A stretch of 64,000 nucleotides of DNA from Clostridium lentum. GTDB taxonomy: Bacteria; Bacillota; Clostridia; Clostridiales; Clostridiaceae. The stretch covers positions 1-64,000 of the forward strand of contig NZ_JACOOQ010000008.1 in assembly GCF_014287815.1 (NCBI RefSeq), read 5' to 3'. Of the stretch, positions 39,209-48,363 are shown one piece after another (positions within the stretch are counted from its first letter, which is position 1; each line of letters begins with the position of its first letter). A program made the translations under genes and the position numbers. The notes below the pieces were generated by a model. It did not search any database. It was given only the letters and a program-made list of their open reading frames with translations, and was not told the DNA's origin.

Positions 39209-41326
39209 TTAAATAAAATATAAACAATTTGTATCTATGTTACTTGGTATTAAATCTCTATTTCCATAAGTCGAACTTAAATCTGCATAATATGTTGTTA
39301 TAGGTAATCTTACCTTGCTTATTGCACCAACATGCATAAAAGTTAATTTATATGCATCTTCAACAATTTTTTCTATATCTAAAGAACCAAATACCCTTCT
39401 TATTCTTATTGGTTGAGCCATGCCCATTCCTTCGTATGGTTTAGTTGTACAAATAAATGCTGAATCATCTTTATAATAGCATCTTCCCATAACTGTTTTC
39501 CACTGCTTATCATCCGATATTGTTGCTATTCTTCTATTAATACCTTTAGTTATTTCAATATAATCAAATTCTATTCCTAAATTATTCATAGTATTTTTTA
39601 AGTTTTCAAGTTCTTCTCTACTTATTCCATCTCTATGAAAAGTAATATGCTTAGGTCTACATCCATATGCATTTTCGTATGAACCTACAGCTTCAAAAAC
39701 TATCTCTTTTAATGTTTCCAACTTTATCTTTTCACCACTTTGTGATGCTGAAATAACTTTTGTTTTTAATACTTTACCATCCTTGCCTACAACCTGAATA
39801 ACTCCTGCTTTATTAACTTTATTTTCTCTACTTACATCTAAACCTATAAAACAATCTGAATTTAGCTTTTCTTTTAAAATCCAAGGTTGTATACCACTTT
39901 TAGCATAAATACCTAATAATATATTAAAAAAAATACTATCTTTATTCTTTTCATTATAACTAAGAGTATCAAATCCAATACACTGTGTTGGAATCTCATT
40001 TCCACCACTAAATGTTTTCTTTATTATATTGTAATATTTACTTAGATTTTCTTCACTTAAAATAACTATAGTGGTTTCATTGTAATTAGACGCTATTTTC
40101 TTTAATTCATAACTGAATATATCTTCATTATCAATTTTTATTTCTTTAAAATTAACCTTATCCTTAAGCTTTACCCTATCTAATTTTACTCCTAACATAT
40201 TAGAAAAACATTCAAGCTCATCACAAAACTTTATCACCTTTTTTAAATTTATGTTATTTTTAGCTAATATCGGATCTATAAAATATTTTATTTCAATTGT
40301 TTTATTTTCATAAACTCCAAAATTTTTAAGACCATATAAAGGATACTTTTGAGCTCTAGAGTTTCCAAATAATAAATCTGGATGTTGTAAATCCTTAAGC
40401 TTGTATCCAATATTACCACACAACATATTTATCTTTTCTACATTTATATGCTCACTATTTTTAACTATATTTATAACTTCACTAACCATAAACTGCATCT
40501 TTTCATTTGTTTTTTGCTTAACTCTATTATTAAAATCTTTAAGTACATTTTGTGGTAAATTCTCAAATCTACATACTTTCTTTAATCTACTTGGTATGTA
40601 AGGAAATATACTATTTTTATTGTTTTTTACTAATACAGCTTTCATATCTTTTGGTAGCTTATTTACTATATAACCTTGATTTTTGTTTTCATAATAATCT
40701 ATTATAGAACATCCCATATATTCATTAGCTTCACTTATAGTAAATGGAGCTATGCCAACATATTCATAAGTTAAATTATAAAAATAATCTTTAACCTTAT
40801 CTCCTATTTTTACATTATCATTCTTTATCTCACACTCTAGTGTATTTATATATTCAAAAATATGTTTTGCATCAAAGCCTATAATAATCTCATTATTACA
40901 ATTTATATTAATGTCAAAATTAAAATATCTATCTATCTTTATTCCTTTTTCATAATATACTGGTTTGTTAATATAAATTGAATTTTTAATAACCTTATAT
41001 TTTTCTTTATCTATACTATCTTTTATTTCTTTTAATAGTAATCTTTCCAATATCTTTTTTTCATTACTATCTAAAGTTATAATTCTCTTCTCTACATCAA
41101 TATATTTCTCACTACCCCAATTTTGTATTTCAATAAATGAAGCAATATATTGTTCATAGAAAATTATAGTAGGATTGTTATTTAGCTTAATTAATTCCTT
41201 AACTATATCATAATTTTCATTATGTTTATTTTCAAAATCCCTTACTCTCATTTTATAAATATAAATTTCAATATTATTTGCATTAATACTATTCTTAAAT
41301 TCAGTTATTACATTAAACTCTCTCAT
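39209..41326 (-). CDS. Prokaryotic Argonaute, long type with intact catalytic tetrad
   Basis: The C-terminal PIWI domain (about 490-705) has the complete DEDD tetrad: Asp497 (GLDVSR), Glu532 (SGEKIK), Asp566 (FHRDG) and Asp682 (YYADLS). The spacings 35/34/116 are close to those I recall for Thermus and Clostridium butyricum Argonautes. The MID region has KYYNIIKK, IPTQCI (Gln448) and IYAKSG (Lys476), fitting the 5'-phosphate pocket of long-A proteins. Residues 1-400 are long enough for N and PAZ domains, though diverged. At 705 residues it is shorter than CbAgo (about 750). It should use short 5'-phosphorylated DNA guides to cut DNA. It starts 45 bp after hsdS with AGAGAGG ahead, so it is probably cotranscribed with hsdMS. 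Confidence 0.93.
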   Translation of the reverse strand: MREFNVITEFKNSINANNIEIYIYKMRVRDFENKHNENYDIVKELIKLNNNPTIIFYEQYIASFIEIQNWGSEKYIDVEKRIITLDSNEKKILERLLLKEIKDSIDKEKYKVIKNSIYINKPVYYEKGIKIDRYFNFDININCNNEIIIGFDAKHIFEYINTLECEIKNDNVKIGDKVKDYFYNLTYEYVGIAPFTISEANEYMGCSIIDYYENKNQGYIVNKLPKDMKAVLVKNNKNSIFPYIPSRLKKVCRFENLPQNVLKDFNNRVKQKTNEKMQFMVSEVINIVKNSEHINVEKINMLCGNIGYKLKDLQHPDLLFGNSRAQKYPLYGLKNFGVYENKTIEIKYFIDPILAKNNINLKKVIKFCDELECFSNMLGVKLDRVKLKDKVNFKEIKIDNEDIFSYELKKIASNYNETTIVILSEENLSKYYNIIKKTFSGGNEIPTQCIGFDTLSYNEKNKDSIFFNILLGIYAKSGIQPWILKEKLNSDCFIGLDVSRENKVNKAGVIQVVGKDGKVLKTKVISASQSGEKIKLETLKEIVFEAVGSYENAYGCRPKHITFHRDGISREELENLKNTMNNLGIEFDYIEITKGINRRIATISDDKQWKTVMGRCYYKDDSAFICTTKPYEGMGMAQPIRIRRVFGSLDIEKIVEDAYKLTFMHVGAISKVRLPITTYYADLSSTYGNRDLIPSNIDTNCLYFI

Positions 41327-41371
41327 TAAATATCCTCTCTTTATGTTGTCTTATATATTTATAAATTTCTT

Positions 41372-42613
41372 TTATACTGTAACTCTTATCATTCCTGTTA
41401 ATAATTGTTGCATTAAACCTTTTTTAAGTTCTTCTAACTTTTGTTTCTTATTTTTATATTGTCCTATCTTTTCATCGACTTCCATTAATATTGATGCTAT
41501 CTTTACTTGTTCTATATCACTTGGAACTGGAATTAAAAACTCTTTTATTCTTGTTAAAGCTAACTTCGGTTGTGCACTCTTAGTTTGCTCTGCTTCAATT
41601 ATACTTTGTACAATATTAGATTGTAATACCTTCATCAAATACAACTTGTTTATTTGTATATTACATAGTTTATCTGCATTTTCCGTTAAGTTTGCTCCAT
41701 CCAATTCATATGGAACTTGCCCCACTATACCTAATGTACCTGCAACTGATATAAATAAATCATCTTTTGAAATTTTATAATTTTTAATCTTATCAACAAT
41801 ATCCTTAGGTACATATTTAATGTCATCTTGTCTTATCCCCCCCATATACATATCAGCCACTCTTATATACGGGAAAGCATTATCTTCATCTTCTAATTGA
41901 TATCCCTTAGGAAGTCTTTTTCCACCTTTAACTTCACATATATCTCCAATCTTTTTAACATCCCACTCCTCAGGAATTTCTCCAATCTCAGTGTTCTTAA
42001 ACTTTGTATGTCCAATTCCTTTAGTAAATAAAGTTTGCATTAAACCCTTTTTTAATTCTTTATTTTTTTCAATAAGAGCGTCAACATTATCAATTTGCTC
42101 ATCTACAGTTGAAAGAATTAAAGCTATTTTTTCTTGTTCATCAATATGTGGTATAGGTAATTTTAGTCCCTTTAAATCATTACTATTTATTGCTTCAAAT
42201 GTACTTCCCTGAGATGCCTTTTTTAGTTGATTATTATATTTTTGAATAGCATAATAAAGATATTTATAATTACTACTACTTGTTGCTCTAATTGCTCCTA
42301 ATCCTCTACCAATACATGCCTCTATATTATTTATATTTACATCTCCAACTGGAGCCCTTACAGAAATTAAAATATCTAATGGCTTAGAAATTTTAGTTGG
42401 ATTATTACACCATTTTTTTACTACTGGATTAATTCTTCCAAATTCAGTTTTTCCTTGAAAGAAAGCCACTCCATCTTCTGTATCATTATAACTTGATGAA
42501 TCAGGTGATTGACCCATCACTATTTCTGCAACTTCACTAAGTTTCATTATATTCCAATCACTTGGTATCTCACCTAATTCAGTTATCTTATATCCATCTC
42601 TAACCTTCTTCAC
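41372..42613 (-). CDS. hsdS: Type I restriction enzyme specificity subunit
   Basis: This 413-residue subunit has two target-recognition domains in tandem, each starting with E-I-P-x-x-W (GEIPSDWNIMKL near residue 15 and GEIPEEWDVKKI near 210). Each is followed by a conserved coiled coil (EQEKIALILSTVDEQI and EQVKIASILMEVDEKI) ending in ELKKGLMQ. The two variable halves differ, giving a bipartite DNA target. The start is a GTG with AAGGTGG upstream, 12 bp after hsdM. The Argonaute gene follows on the same strand. Confidence 0.95.
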   Translation of the reverse strand: MKKVRDGYKITELGEIPSDWNIMKLSEVAEIVMGQSPDSSSYNDTEDGVAFFQGKTEFGRINPVVKKWCNNPTKISKPLDILISVRAPVGDVNINNIEACIGRGLGAIRATSSSNYKYLYYAIQKYNNQLKKASQGSTFEAINSNDLKGLKLPIPHIDEQEKIALILSTVDEQIDNVDALIEKNKELKKGLMQTLFTKGIGHTKFKNTEIGEIPEEWDVKKIGDICEVKGGKRLPKGYQLEDEDNAFPYIRVADMYMGGIRQDDIKYVPKDIVDKIKNYKISKDDLFISVAGTLGIVGQVPYELDGANLTENADKLCNIQINKLYLMKVLQSNIVQSIIEAEQTKSAQPKLALTRIKEFLIPVPSDIEQVKIASILMEVDEKIGQYKNKKQKLEELKKGLMQQLLTGMIRVTV

Positions 42614-42625
42614 TAAATCACCACC

Positions 42626-44143
42626 TTACAGTACATTAAATCCAAGTTCTTTTAAATATCCGCTAAGCTTCTCTTTAGTTTCAGCTTCTTTCTTTTCGAG
42701 CTCAGCAATTTCTCCTAAAACCTTTTGGATATCAACTTGCTCTTCTTCTTCAGTAGTATCAACATATCTACTTATATTTAAATTACAATCATTTTCTTTA
42801 ATAGTTTCAATATCCACAACAGTTGCATACTTTTCCACATCTTCAAAAGCATCAAATGTGGATACTATTTTTTCTATATCCTCATCTCTAAGCTTATTCT
42901 TATTTCCATCTTTAACAAAATCATTGCTACCATCAATAAATAAAATCTTACCTTTTCTTTCTTCTGACTTAGCCTTGTTAAGAACTAATATAGCAGCAGG
43001 TATACCTGTTCCATAGAAAATATTTGATGGAACTCCAATTACAGCTTCTATTAAATCATCATTAATAAAGCCTTTTCTTATCTTACCTTCAGCAGAACCT
43101 CTAAATAAAACTCCATGTGGAACAACTGATGCCATCTTACCTTTCATATTTAAACTAGATAACATATGCTCAACAAAAGCTAAATCTCCATAAGACTTTG
43201 GTGGGATTCCATAACTAAATCTATGGAAAGCATCATGTTCTGCTTCTTCTACTCCCCAGTTCTTTAAAGAAAATGGTGGATTAGCAAGTACCTTATCGAA
43301 TACCTTTAATGCTCCACCTTCTGTATGCTTAGGTTCTCTTATAGTATCACCCTTTTGAATATCTGCTCCTTTAGCTCCATGGAATAACATATTCATCTTA
43401 CATATTGCCCATGTAGAAAGATTTATTTCTTGACCAAAAAGACTTAAATTCTTAGGATTTCCACCATGCTTTTTAACGTACTCTATACTTTGAATAAGCA
43501 TACCACCAGAACCACAAGTTGGGTCATAAATTCTATCCCCTTCTTGAGGCTTTAAGATATTAGTAAGAATCTTAACTACTTCTGTAGGAGTATAGAATTC
43601 TCCACCTTTCTTACCACCTTGGTCTGCAAATTGTTTAATTAAATACTGATAAGCATCTCCAAGCATATCTTCTGATTCCAAATTTGAATTAGCTAAATTA
43701 ATGCTATTAAATAATATTAAAAGTTGAGATAATTTCTTATCTGGAACCTTTTCTTTATCATTGTAGTTAGTTGTACTTAAAACACTAACAAGTTCTGAAT
43801 TTTTAGGCTCATCTTCTATTGCTTTAAATGCCTTATCTAATTCAGGTCCTATATTTAAAGTTAAATCTTTAAGCTTTGACCATCTTGCTTGTTCTGGAAC
43901 AAAGAAAGTTTCATAAATACTAGCATCTTCTAAAAGTTCTTCTATTTCATCTTCTTCAAGACCATCTTCTAGGAACTCTTTTTTTCTAGCTTCTCTTTCT
44001 TCATCAAATTCATCATTTAATCTCTTTAAAAATAACATTCCAAATATATAATCTTTGTACTCTGCACCACTTAATTCTCCTCTAAGAATATCAGCACATT
44101 GCCAAAGTGTTGATTCTAACTCTTGTAACGTAAGCTTTGCCAT
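42626..44143 (-). CDS. hsdM: Type I restriction enzyme N6-adenine methyltransferase subunit
   Basis: This 505-residue subunit methylates adenine at the HsdS target. The helical N-terminal domain is followed by the AdoMet-binding motif I (YDPTCGSGGML) and catalytic motif IV NPPF. The GEFYTPTEVV block before motif I is typical of HsdM. The C-terminus ends in a coiled coil (EIAELEKKEAETKEKL) used for HsdS contact. GGAGA precedes the ATG. It is the first gene of the hsdM-hsdS-Argonaute unit. Confidence 0.96.
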   Translation of the reverse strand: MAKLTLQELESTLWQCADILRGELSGAEYKDYIFGMLFLKRLNDEFDEEREARKKEFLEDGLEEDEIEELLEDASIYETFFVPEQARWSKLKDLTLNIGPELDKAFKAIEDEPKNSELVSVLSTTNYNDKEKVPDKKLSQLLILFNSINLANSNLESEDMLGDAYQYLIKQFADQGGKKGGEFYTPTEVVKILTNILKPQEGDRIYDPTCGSGGMLIQSIEYVKKHGGNPKNLSLFGQEINLSTWAICKMNMLFHGAKGADIQKGDTIREPKHTEGGALKVFDKVLANPPFSLKNWGVEEAEHDAFHRFSYGIPPKSYGDLAFVEHMLSSLNMKGKMASVVPHGVLFRGSAEGKIRKGFINDDLIEAVIGVPSNIFYGTGIPAAILVLNKAKSEERKGKILFIDGSNDFVKDGNKNKLRDEDIEKIVSTFDAFEDVEKYATVVDIETIKENDCNLNISRYVDTTEEEEQVDIQKVLGEIAELEKKEAETKEKLSGYLKELGFNVL

Positions 44144-44255
44144 TATAATTGTCTCCTATCTACTACATTTTTTATAGTATTAATTCTATCATAAAATAAA
44201 AGTAAAAATATAATATTATAATTTATGTTATGTTAATTTAACTTTTGTATTACCA

Positions 44256-44287
44256 TAAAAAACGGAAGCTAAATATAGCTTCCGTAA
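44256..44287 (-). terminator. Terminator of manC
   Basis: TACGGAAGCTA pairs with TAGCTTCCGT around a short loop, then TTTTTTA on the minus strand. The manC stop codon lies inside the stem. Confidence 0.85.
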
Positions 44288-45336
44288 TCAACATTTTCAT
44301 TTAAATCATTTAATAGATGTTTAATTTCTTGATCCTTGTTTTTATCCATTACCAAAATAACATCACCAGCATCAACTATCACTAAATCCTTGACGCCAAA
44401 ACCTATGATTAAATTTTTATCACCAAAGATAGAGCAATTTTCACATTCCTGTACATATACATTTTTACTTATTTCATTTCCACTACACTTATTTAAATAT
44501 CTACTTAAGGCATTAAAAGTACCGATATCATCCCAATAAAAATTGCCTTTAATGACATATGCTTTTCTTGTCTTTTGCATAATTCCAAAATCAATAGATA
44601 TTCCATCAATTAAATTATATTGTTCTTTAATGACTTCTTCTTCATCATCTTCTCCTATGTGTACATATATCTCCATCAATGATTTATATATCTTAGGTAG
44701 ATATTTTTCCATCTCTCTTAAAATAACATCAGCTCTAAAAACAAATATGCCTGAATTCCAAAGATAAGTTTCTTTAAGCAAGAAATCCTTAGCTACTTCA
44801 ATATTAGGTTTTTCTGTAAATCTAGATATCTTGTAAGCACCAGCTGATGACTGGAGCCTGTCCCCCATTTCTATATAACCATATCCTGTTTCAGGTCTTG
44901 TAGGTGTAATTCCTATAGTTACTATTCCCCTACGTCTATTGGCCAATTCAATAGCCTCTAATAAAGTGTCTGTATACTCCTTTTCACCCTTTATATGATG
45001 ATCAGAAGGTAACACCACCATTACTGCATTATTATCCTTTTTCAATAATTTCACTGCTGATAACCCAATGCATGTAGCAGTTTCCTTATTTGAAGGTTCT
45101 GTGAATATATTGTCAGAATTAATATATGATAACTCTTTTTTTATTTTATCTAAATAATCAGTATTAGTTACCACATAGATATTATCCTTATTAATTAAGG
45201 GAGTAATTCTTTCAACTGTATTTTCTAAAAAACTTTTGTTATTTATAACTTTTAAAAATTGCTTCGGTTTATTCATTCTTGATAAAGGATATAACCTAGT
45301 GCCTTTTCCCCCTGCTAAAATTAGCGCGTATATCAC
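44269..45336 (-). CDS. manC: Mannose-1-phosphate guanylyltransferase
   Basis: This 355-residue nucleotidyltransferase makes GDP-mannose from mannose 1-phosphate and GTP, feeding cell-surface glycans. The sugar-nucleotide pyrophosphorylase signature LILAGGKGTRLYPLSR opens the protein, and FTEKP lies near residue 170. It lacks the C-terminal isomerase domain of the bifunctional enzymes. I start it at the GTG at 45336: GGAG lies 9 nt before it, and homologues begin MIYALILAGG; the ATG further upstream overlaps the ribosome binding site. It is monocistronic and borders the defence island. Confidence 0.9.
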   Translation of the reverse strand: MIYALILAGGKGTRLYPLSRMNKPKQFLKVINNKSFLENTVERITPLINKDNIYVVTNTDYLDKIKKELSYINSDNIFTEPSNKETATCIGLSAVKLLKKDNNAVMVVLPSDHHIKGEKEYTDTLLEAIELANRRRGIVTIGITPTRPETGYGYIEMGDRLQSSAGAYKISRFTEKPNIEVAKDFLLKETYLWNSGIFVFRADVILREMEKYLPKIYKSLMEIYVHIGEDDEEEVIKEQYNLIDGISIDFGIMQKTRKAYVIKGNFYWDDIGTFNALSRYLNKCSGNEISKNVYVQECENCSIFGDKNLIIGFGVKDLVIVDAGDVILVMDKNKDQEIKHLLNDLNENVDYGSYI

Positions 45337-45625
45337 ACACTTCAACTCCATGTAATGCTATATTTCATTATATGAGGTCTTTTTATCAATTGTGAAATTA
45401 TAATATCATTTCATTCTTTTATGTGAACTACTCTGTTATTGCAAAAATTAAATATTATTGATCAATACAATTAACAGTACAGATTAAATTCTTATATATT
45501 TATAGAATATTACCATGCCTATTTAAGTTATATTAAACTTTATTCGATATTTATTTCATAATGCTTATTGGCTTTAACTAAAGAAAAAATCACTTTAATC
45601 AATAAATTAAATAAAGGAGCTACTT

Positions 45626-48256
45626 ATGAATACAAAAGAAATATTGCAAAAACAAAATGCTCGTAATACACTGAGTAAAAAAAATAAAAACAAATTATTA
45701 GCTGTTTTTTTATCTGGGGGATTAGTTAGCTGCACTATAGGTGCACAAGTTGTATCTGCTCAATCAATTGATACTTTCTCTTATGAAAATTATAAAAATT
45801 CAATAAATGCAAAAAAAATCCCTGGATTGACTAAAAAAACTATTACATTTAATATGGCTCATCCTACTGACTTAGTTATCGATAATATAGATTTATCAGG
45901 TTTAACAGTATCTGAGTTAATGGTTTATGCTAAAAGAATAGATCCAAGTAAATTAAGAATAACTCAAAATTCTATTACTATCCCTAAAGAAGAAATATTA
46001 GCATTAAAATTTACTCCTAATAGACTTTATAATACATCAATAAATTTTACAGATGGCTCTTATGCATCAGGATATATCTTTATTAATATAATAAATGATC
46101 CATCTATACCACCTAACACTGATTCTGATAGTGGTTCTTCTAAACCTGAAGAAGATTCAAGTGGTAAAGATGATATAACAAATAAACCAGAGCAAAAGCC
46201 TGATGATAATGATAATACAGATACACCTAATAATCCAGATGATAATAAAAATGATACTGAAACTAATCCTGATCAAGGTAGTAGCGATAATAATAAACCT
46301 AATGGAGATACTGAAAACACTCATATTCCTACAATAAACAGAGAGAATTTTGTTTTCAATAGAGATGATGCTAAAGATTTGGTTATACAAAATGTAGACT
46401 TAAATGGATTAACTATAACTGATATATATATGTATGGCGCTAAAATGGACGTAAACAAAGTAAAAGTTGTTGATAATTCTATAGTAATATCTAAAGAAGC
46501 TATTTTTGATTTAGGATTTAAAAATGGTACTTACTATTTAGCTTTCCATTTCTCTAATGGAGCAATTATATCAAATTATGTATCTATTACTATAACTGAT
46601 TCTGATAATGTTGCTAATGTTAAGCCTCCACAAGTTAATGAAAACATTGGAGCAATTACTCCACCACCTAACAGCAATCCTGACAACAACAACAACAACA
46701 ATAATAACAATAATAATAATAATAATAATAATAATGAAACTCCTAATCCTGATAATAACTCAGGAAATGATAGTATTGCTAAACCACCAACATCTGATGA
46801 TAAAGTTGAAATCATACAACCAGAAGTAGAAAAACAAACTATAGTATTCAATAGAGATAATGCTACTGATGTTGTTATAAAAAATGTAGACTTTAAAGGA
46901 TTAACTTTAACTGAATTTTATATATATGGAAGAAAAATAGATATAAATAAATTAAAAATAACTGAAAACTCCATAACTATCCCTAAAGAAGTTATTTTTG
47001 ATTTATATTTAAAAAATAGTACTTATTATACATCTGCTATATTCTCTAACGGCACATATGTTTCAGGTGTTGCAGCAATTCAAATAGTAGATAATGATAT
47101 CCTTAATCCAGGGAATAAAGATGAATATACTGATGATACTATTAGACAGCCAAACATGATAACTCAAAATTTTGAGTTTGATTTATCTAATCCAATGGGA
47201 ATTGAAATAACTCATGTTAACTTTGATGGAACTAAACTTAAAAATATTACAATAGGTAATAAAATTTTAAATTCATCAAAATTCTCTACAACTGATAATT
47301 CAATAATTATATCTGCTGATGTATTAAAATCATTAAACCTAGATGTAAATACTCATCAAATTGTATTTACTTTTTCAAATGGTGTTACTCTATCTGGATA
47401 TTCAGATTTAATTGTTATTAATTCTACAAATATAACTACTAAACCAATGATAAATGTTAATGCAAATACTAATGGAGAAATAGAAATTCCTAATTTAATT
47501 CCTGAAGGTTCTAAAATTACTTCTATTACTATTAATAATAAAATTTTAGATGTTATTTATAGAGATAATAATTCTTATTTAAGAACTGGATATACTTATA
47601 GAAATTCTAAACATAGTGTGTATATTGAAAATAATAAACTATTTATTCCTATTGAAACTTTATCTTATATAAGTTCTAATTCTAATAATTATAAAATTAA
47701 CATTAGATTAGATGATGGCTCTTCTATATCTCAAGAAATATACATAAAATCTAACAACAACGGTAATAATAGTAATACTAACAACAATATCAATAGTAAT
47801 AATAGTAATACTAACAGCAATATCAATAGTAATAATAGTAGCAGCAACACTAATGGAAATGATAATACAAATAACAATATTAGTTCTAATACTTCTAATA
47901 ACAAATATACATCTACTGTTATTAATACTTCTAGTAGTAAAAGTTCAAATATTACATATGCAAATAATACTATAAATACTAATACTACTAATGAACTCAA
48001 TAAGAATATAAATGAAATTAAAAATGATGTTGATACAAATACACCTGAAAGTATTACCTCTTCAGCTAATGCTACAACTTCATCAAATATAGATAAATCT
48101 GTTAATGATACTGTTATACCTTCCAGTATTGAATCTTCATCTACTATAAATTCAAAGAAATCATTTATTCCTAAATTTATAGCTATATGTACAGGTTTAT
48201 TTGTTGCAATATTAGCTATATTATCAGGGCTTAAATTTACTAAAAAAAATAATTAA
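45626..48256 (+). CDS. Large Asn-rich surface protein with X2-like repeats and a C-terminal membrane anchor
   Basis: This 876-residue protein has a long basic signal peptide ending near VVSAQS. Four units of about 85 residues follow, each starting F-x-x-x-A/P-x-D-x-V-I and ending F-x-NG-x-x-x-S-G (about 70-160, 235-320, 405-490, 515-600), plus a diverged fifth near 610-700. The pattern resembles X2/Ig-like carbohydrate-associated modules. Units are joined by acidic, Pro/Asn-rich linkers, one with an uninterrupted run of about 18 Asn, and an Asn/Ser-rich stalk spans about 710-830. The C-terminus is a hydrophobic helix (FIAICTGLFVAILAILSGL) and KKNN tail without a visible LPxTG. GGAG precedes the ATG. 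Probably a wall-spanning adhesin or spacer; function unknown. Confidence 0.75.
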   Translation: MNTKEILQKQNARNTLSKKNKNKLLAVFLSGGLVSCTIGAQVVSAQSIDTFSYENYKNSINAKKIPGLTKKTITFNMAHPTDLVIDNIDLSGLTVSELMVYAKRIDPSKLRITQNSITIPKEEILALKFTPNRLYNTSINFTDGSYASGYIFINIINDPSIPPNTDSDSGSSKPEEDSSGKDDITNKPEQKPDDNDNTDTPNNPDDNKNDTETNPDQGSSDNNKPNGDTENTHIPTINRENFVFNRDDAKDLVIQNVDLNGLTITDIYMYGAKMDVNKVKVVDNSIVISKEAIFDLGFKNGTYYLAFHFSNGAIISNYVSITITDSDNVANVKPPQVNENIGAITPPPNSNPDNNNNNNNNNNNNNNNNNETPNPDNNSGNDSIAKPPTSDDKVEIIQPEVEKQTIVFNRDNATDVVIKNVDFKGLTLTEFYIYGRKIDINKLKITENSITIPKEVIFDLYLKNSTYYTSAIFSNGTYVSGVAAIQIVDNDILNPGNKDEYTDDTIRQPNMITQNFEFDLSNPMGIEITHVNFDGTKLKNITIGNKILNSSKFSTTDNSIIISADVLKSLNLDVNTHQIVFTFSNGVTLSGYSDLIVINSTNITTKPMINVNANTNGEIEIPNLIPEGSKITSITINNKILDVIYRDNNSYLRTGYTYRNSKHSVYIENNKLFIPIETLSYISSNSNNYKINIRLDDGSSISQEIYIKSNNNGNNSNTNNNINSNNSNTNSNINSNNSSSNTNGNDNTNNNISSNTSNNKYTSTVINTSSSKSSNITYANNTINTNTTNELNKNINEIKNDVDTNTPESITSSANATTSSNIDKSVNDTVIPSSIESSSTINSKKSFIPKFIAICTGLFVAILAILSGLKFTKKNN
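46683..46736 (+). repeat. Trinucleotide (AAC/AAT) microsatellite coding for poly-Asn
   Basis: About 18 consecutive Asn codons lie within the surface-protein gene. The first ones are mainly AAC and the rest mainly AAT, with the last ten or so pure AAT. Because the unit is three bases, slippage would change linker length without a frameshift. Confidence 0.9.
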
Positions 48257-48261
48257 AAAAT

Positions 48262-48320
48262 AAAAAAATTATCTTATTCCTATAGTTCATTAATTATAGG
48301 ATAAGATAATTTTTTATTTT
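48262..48320. terminator. Bidirectional terminator between the surface-protein gene and the RsiV-like gene
   Basis: A roughly 18-bp stem (AAATTATCTTATTCCTATA with TATAGGATAAGATAATTT) is flanked by A-rich and T-rich stretches on both sides. It serves convergent genes. Confidence 0.9.
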
Positions 48321-48363
48321 TCATAAATAATTTTTATTAAAACTTAAAATTAGTACACTCTAT

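Noticed and set aside
39209..41326. Argonaute as a short, catalytically dead type like that of SPARSA
   Set aside because: The protein is 705 residues with room for N and PAZ regions, and all four catalytic acids are present.
46576..46851. Leucine-rich minus-strand frame opposite the poly-Asn run
   Set aside because: The poly-Leu stretch is only the complement of the AAC/AAT microsatellite in the surface-protein gene.
46683..47900. CRISPR array in the repetitive part of the surface-protein gene
   Set aside because: The repeats are short in-frame Asn/Ser codon runs without spacers of constant length, and no cas genes are present. No CRISPR array was seen anywhere in the window.
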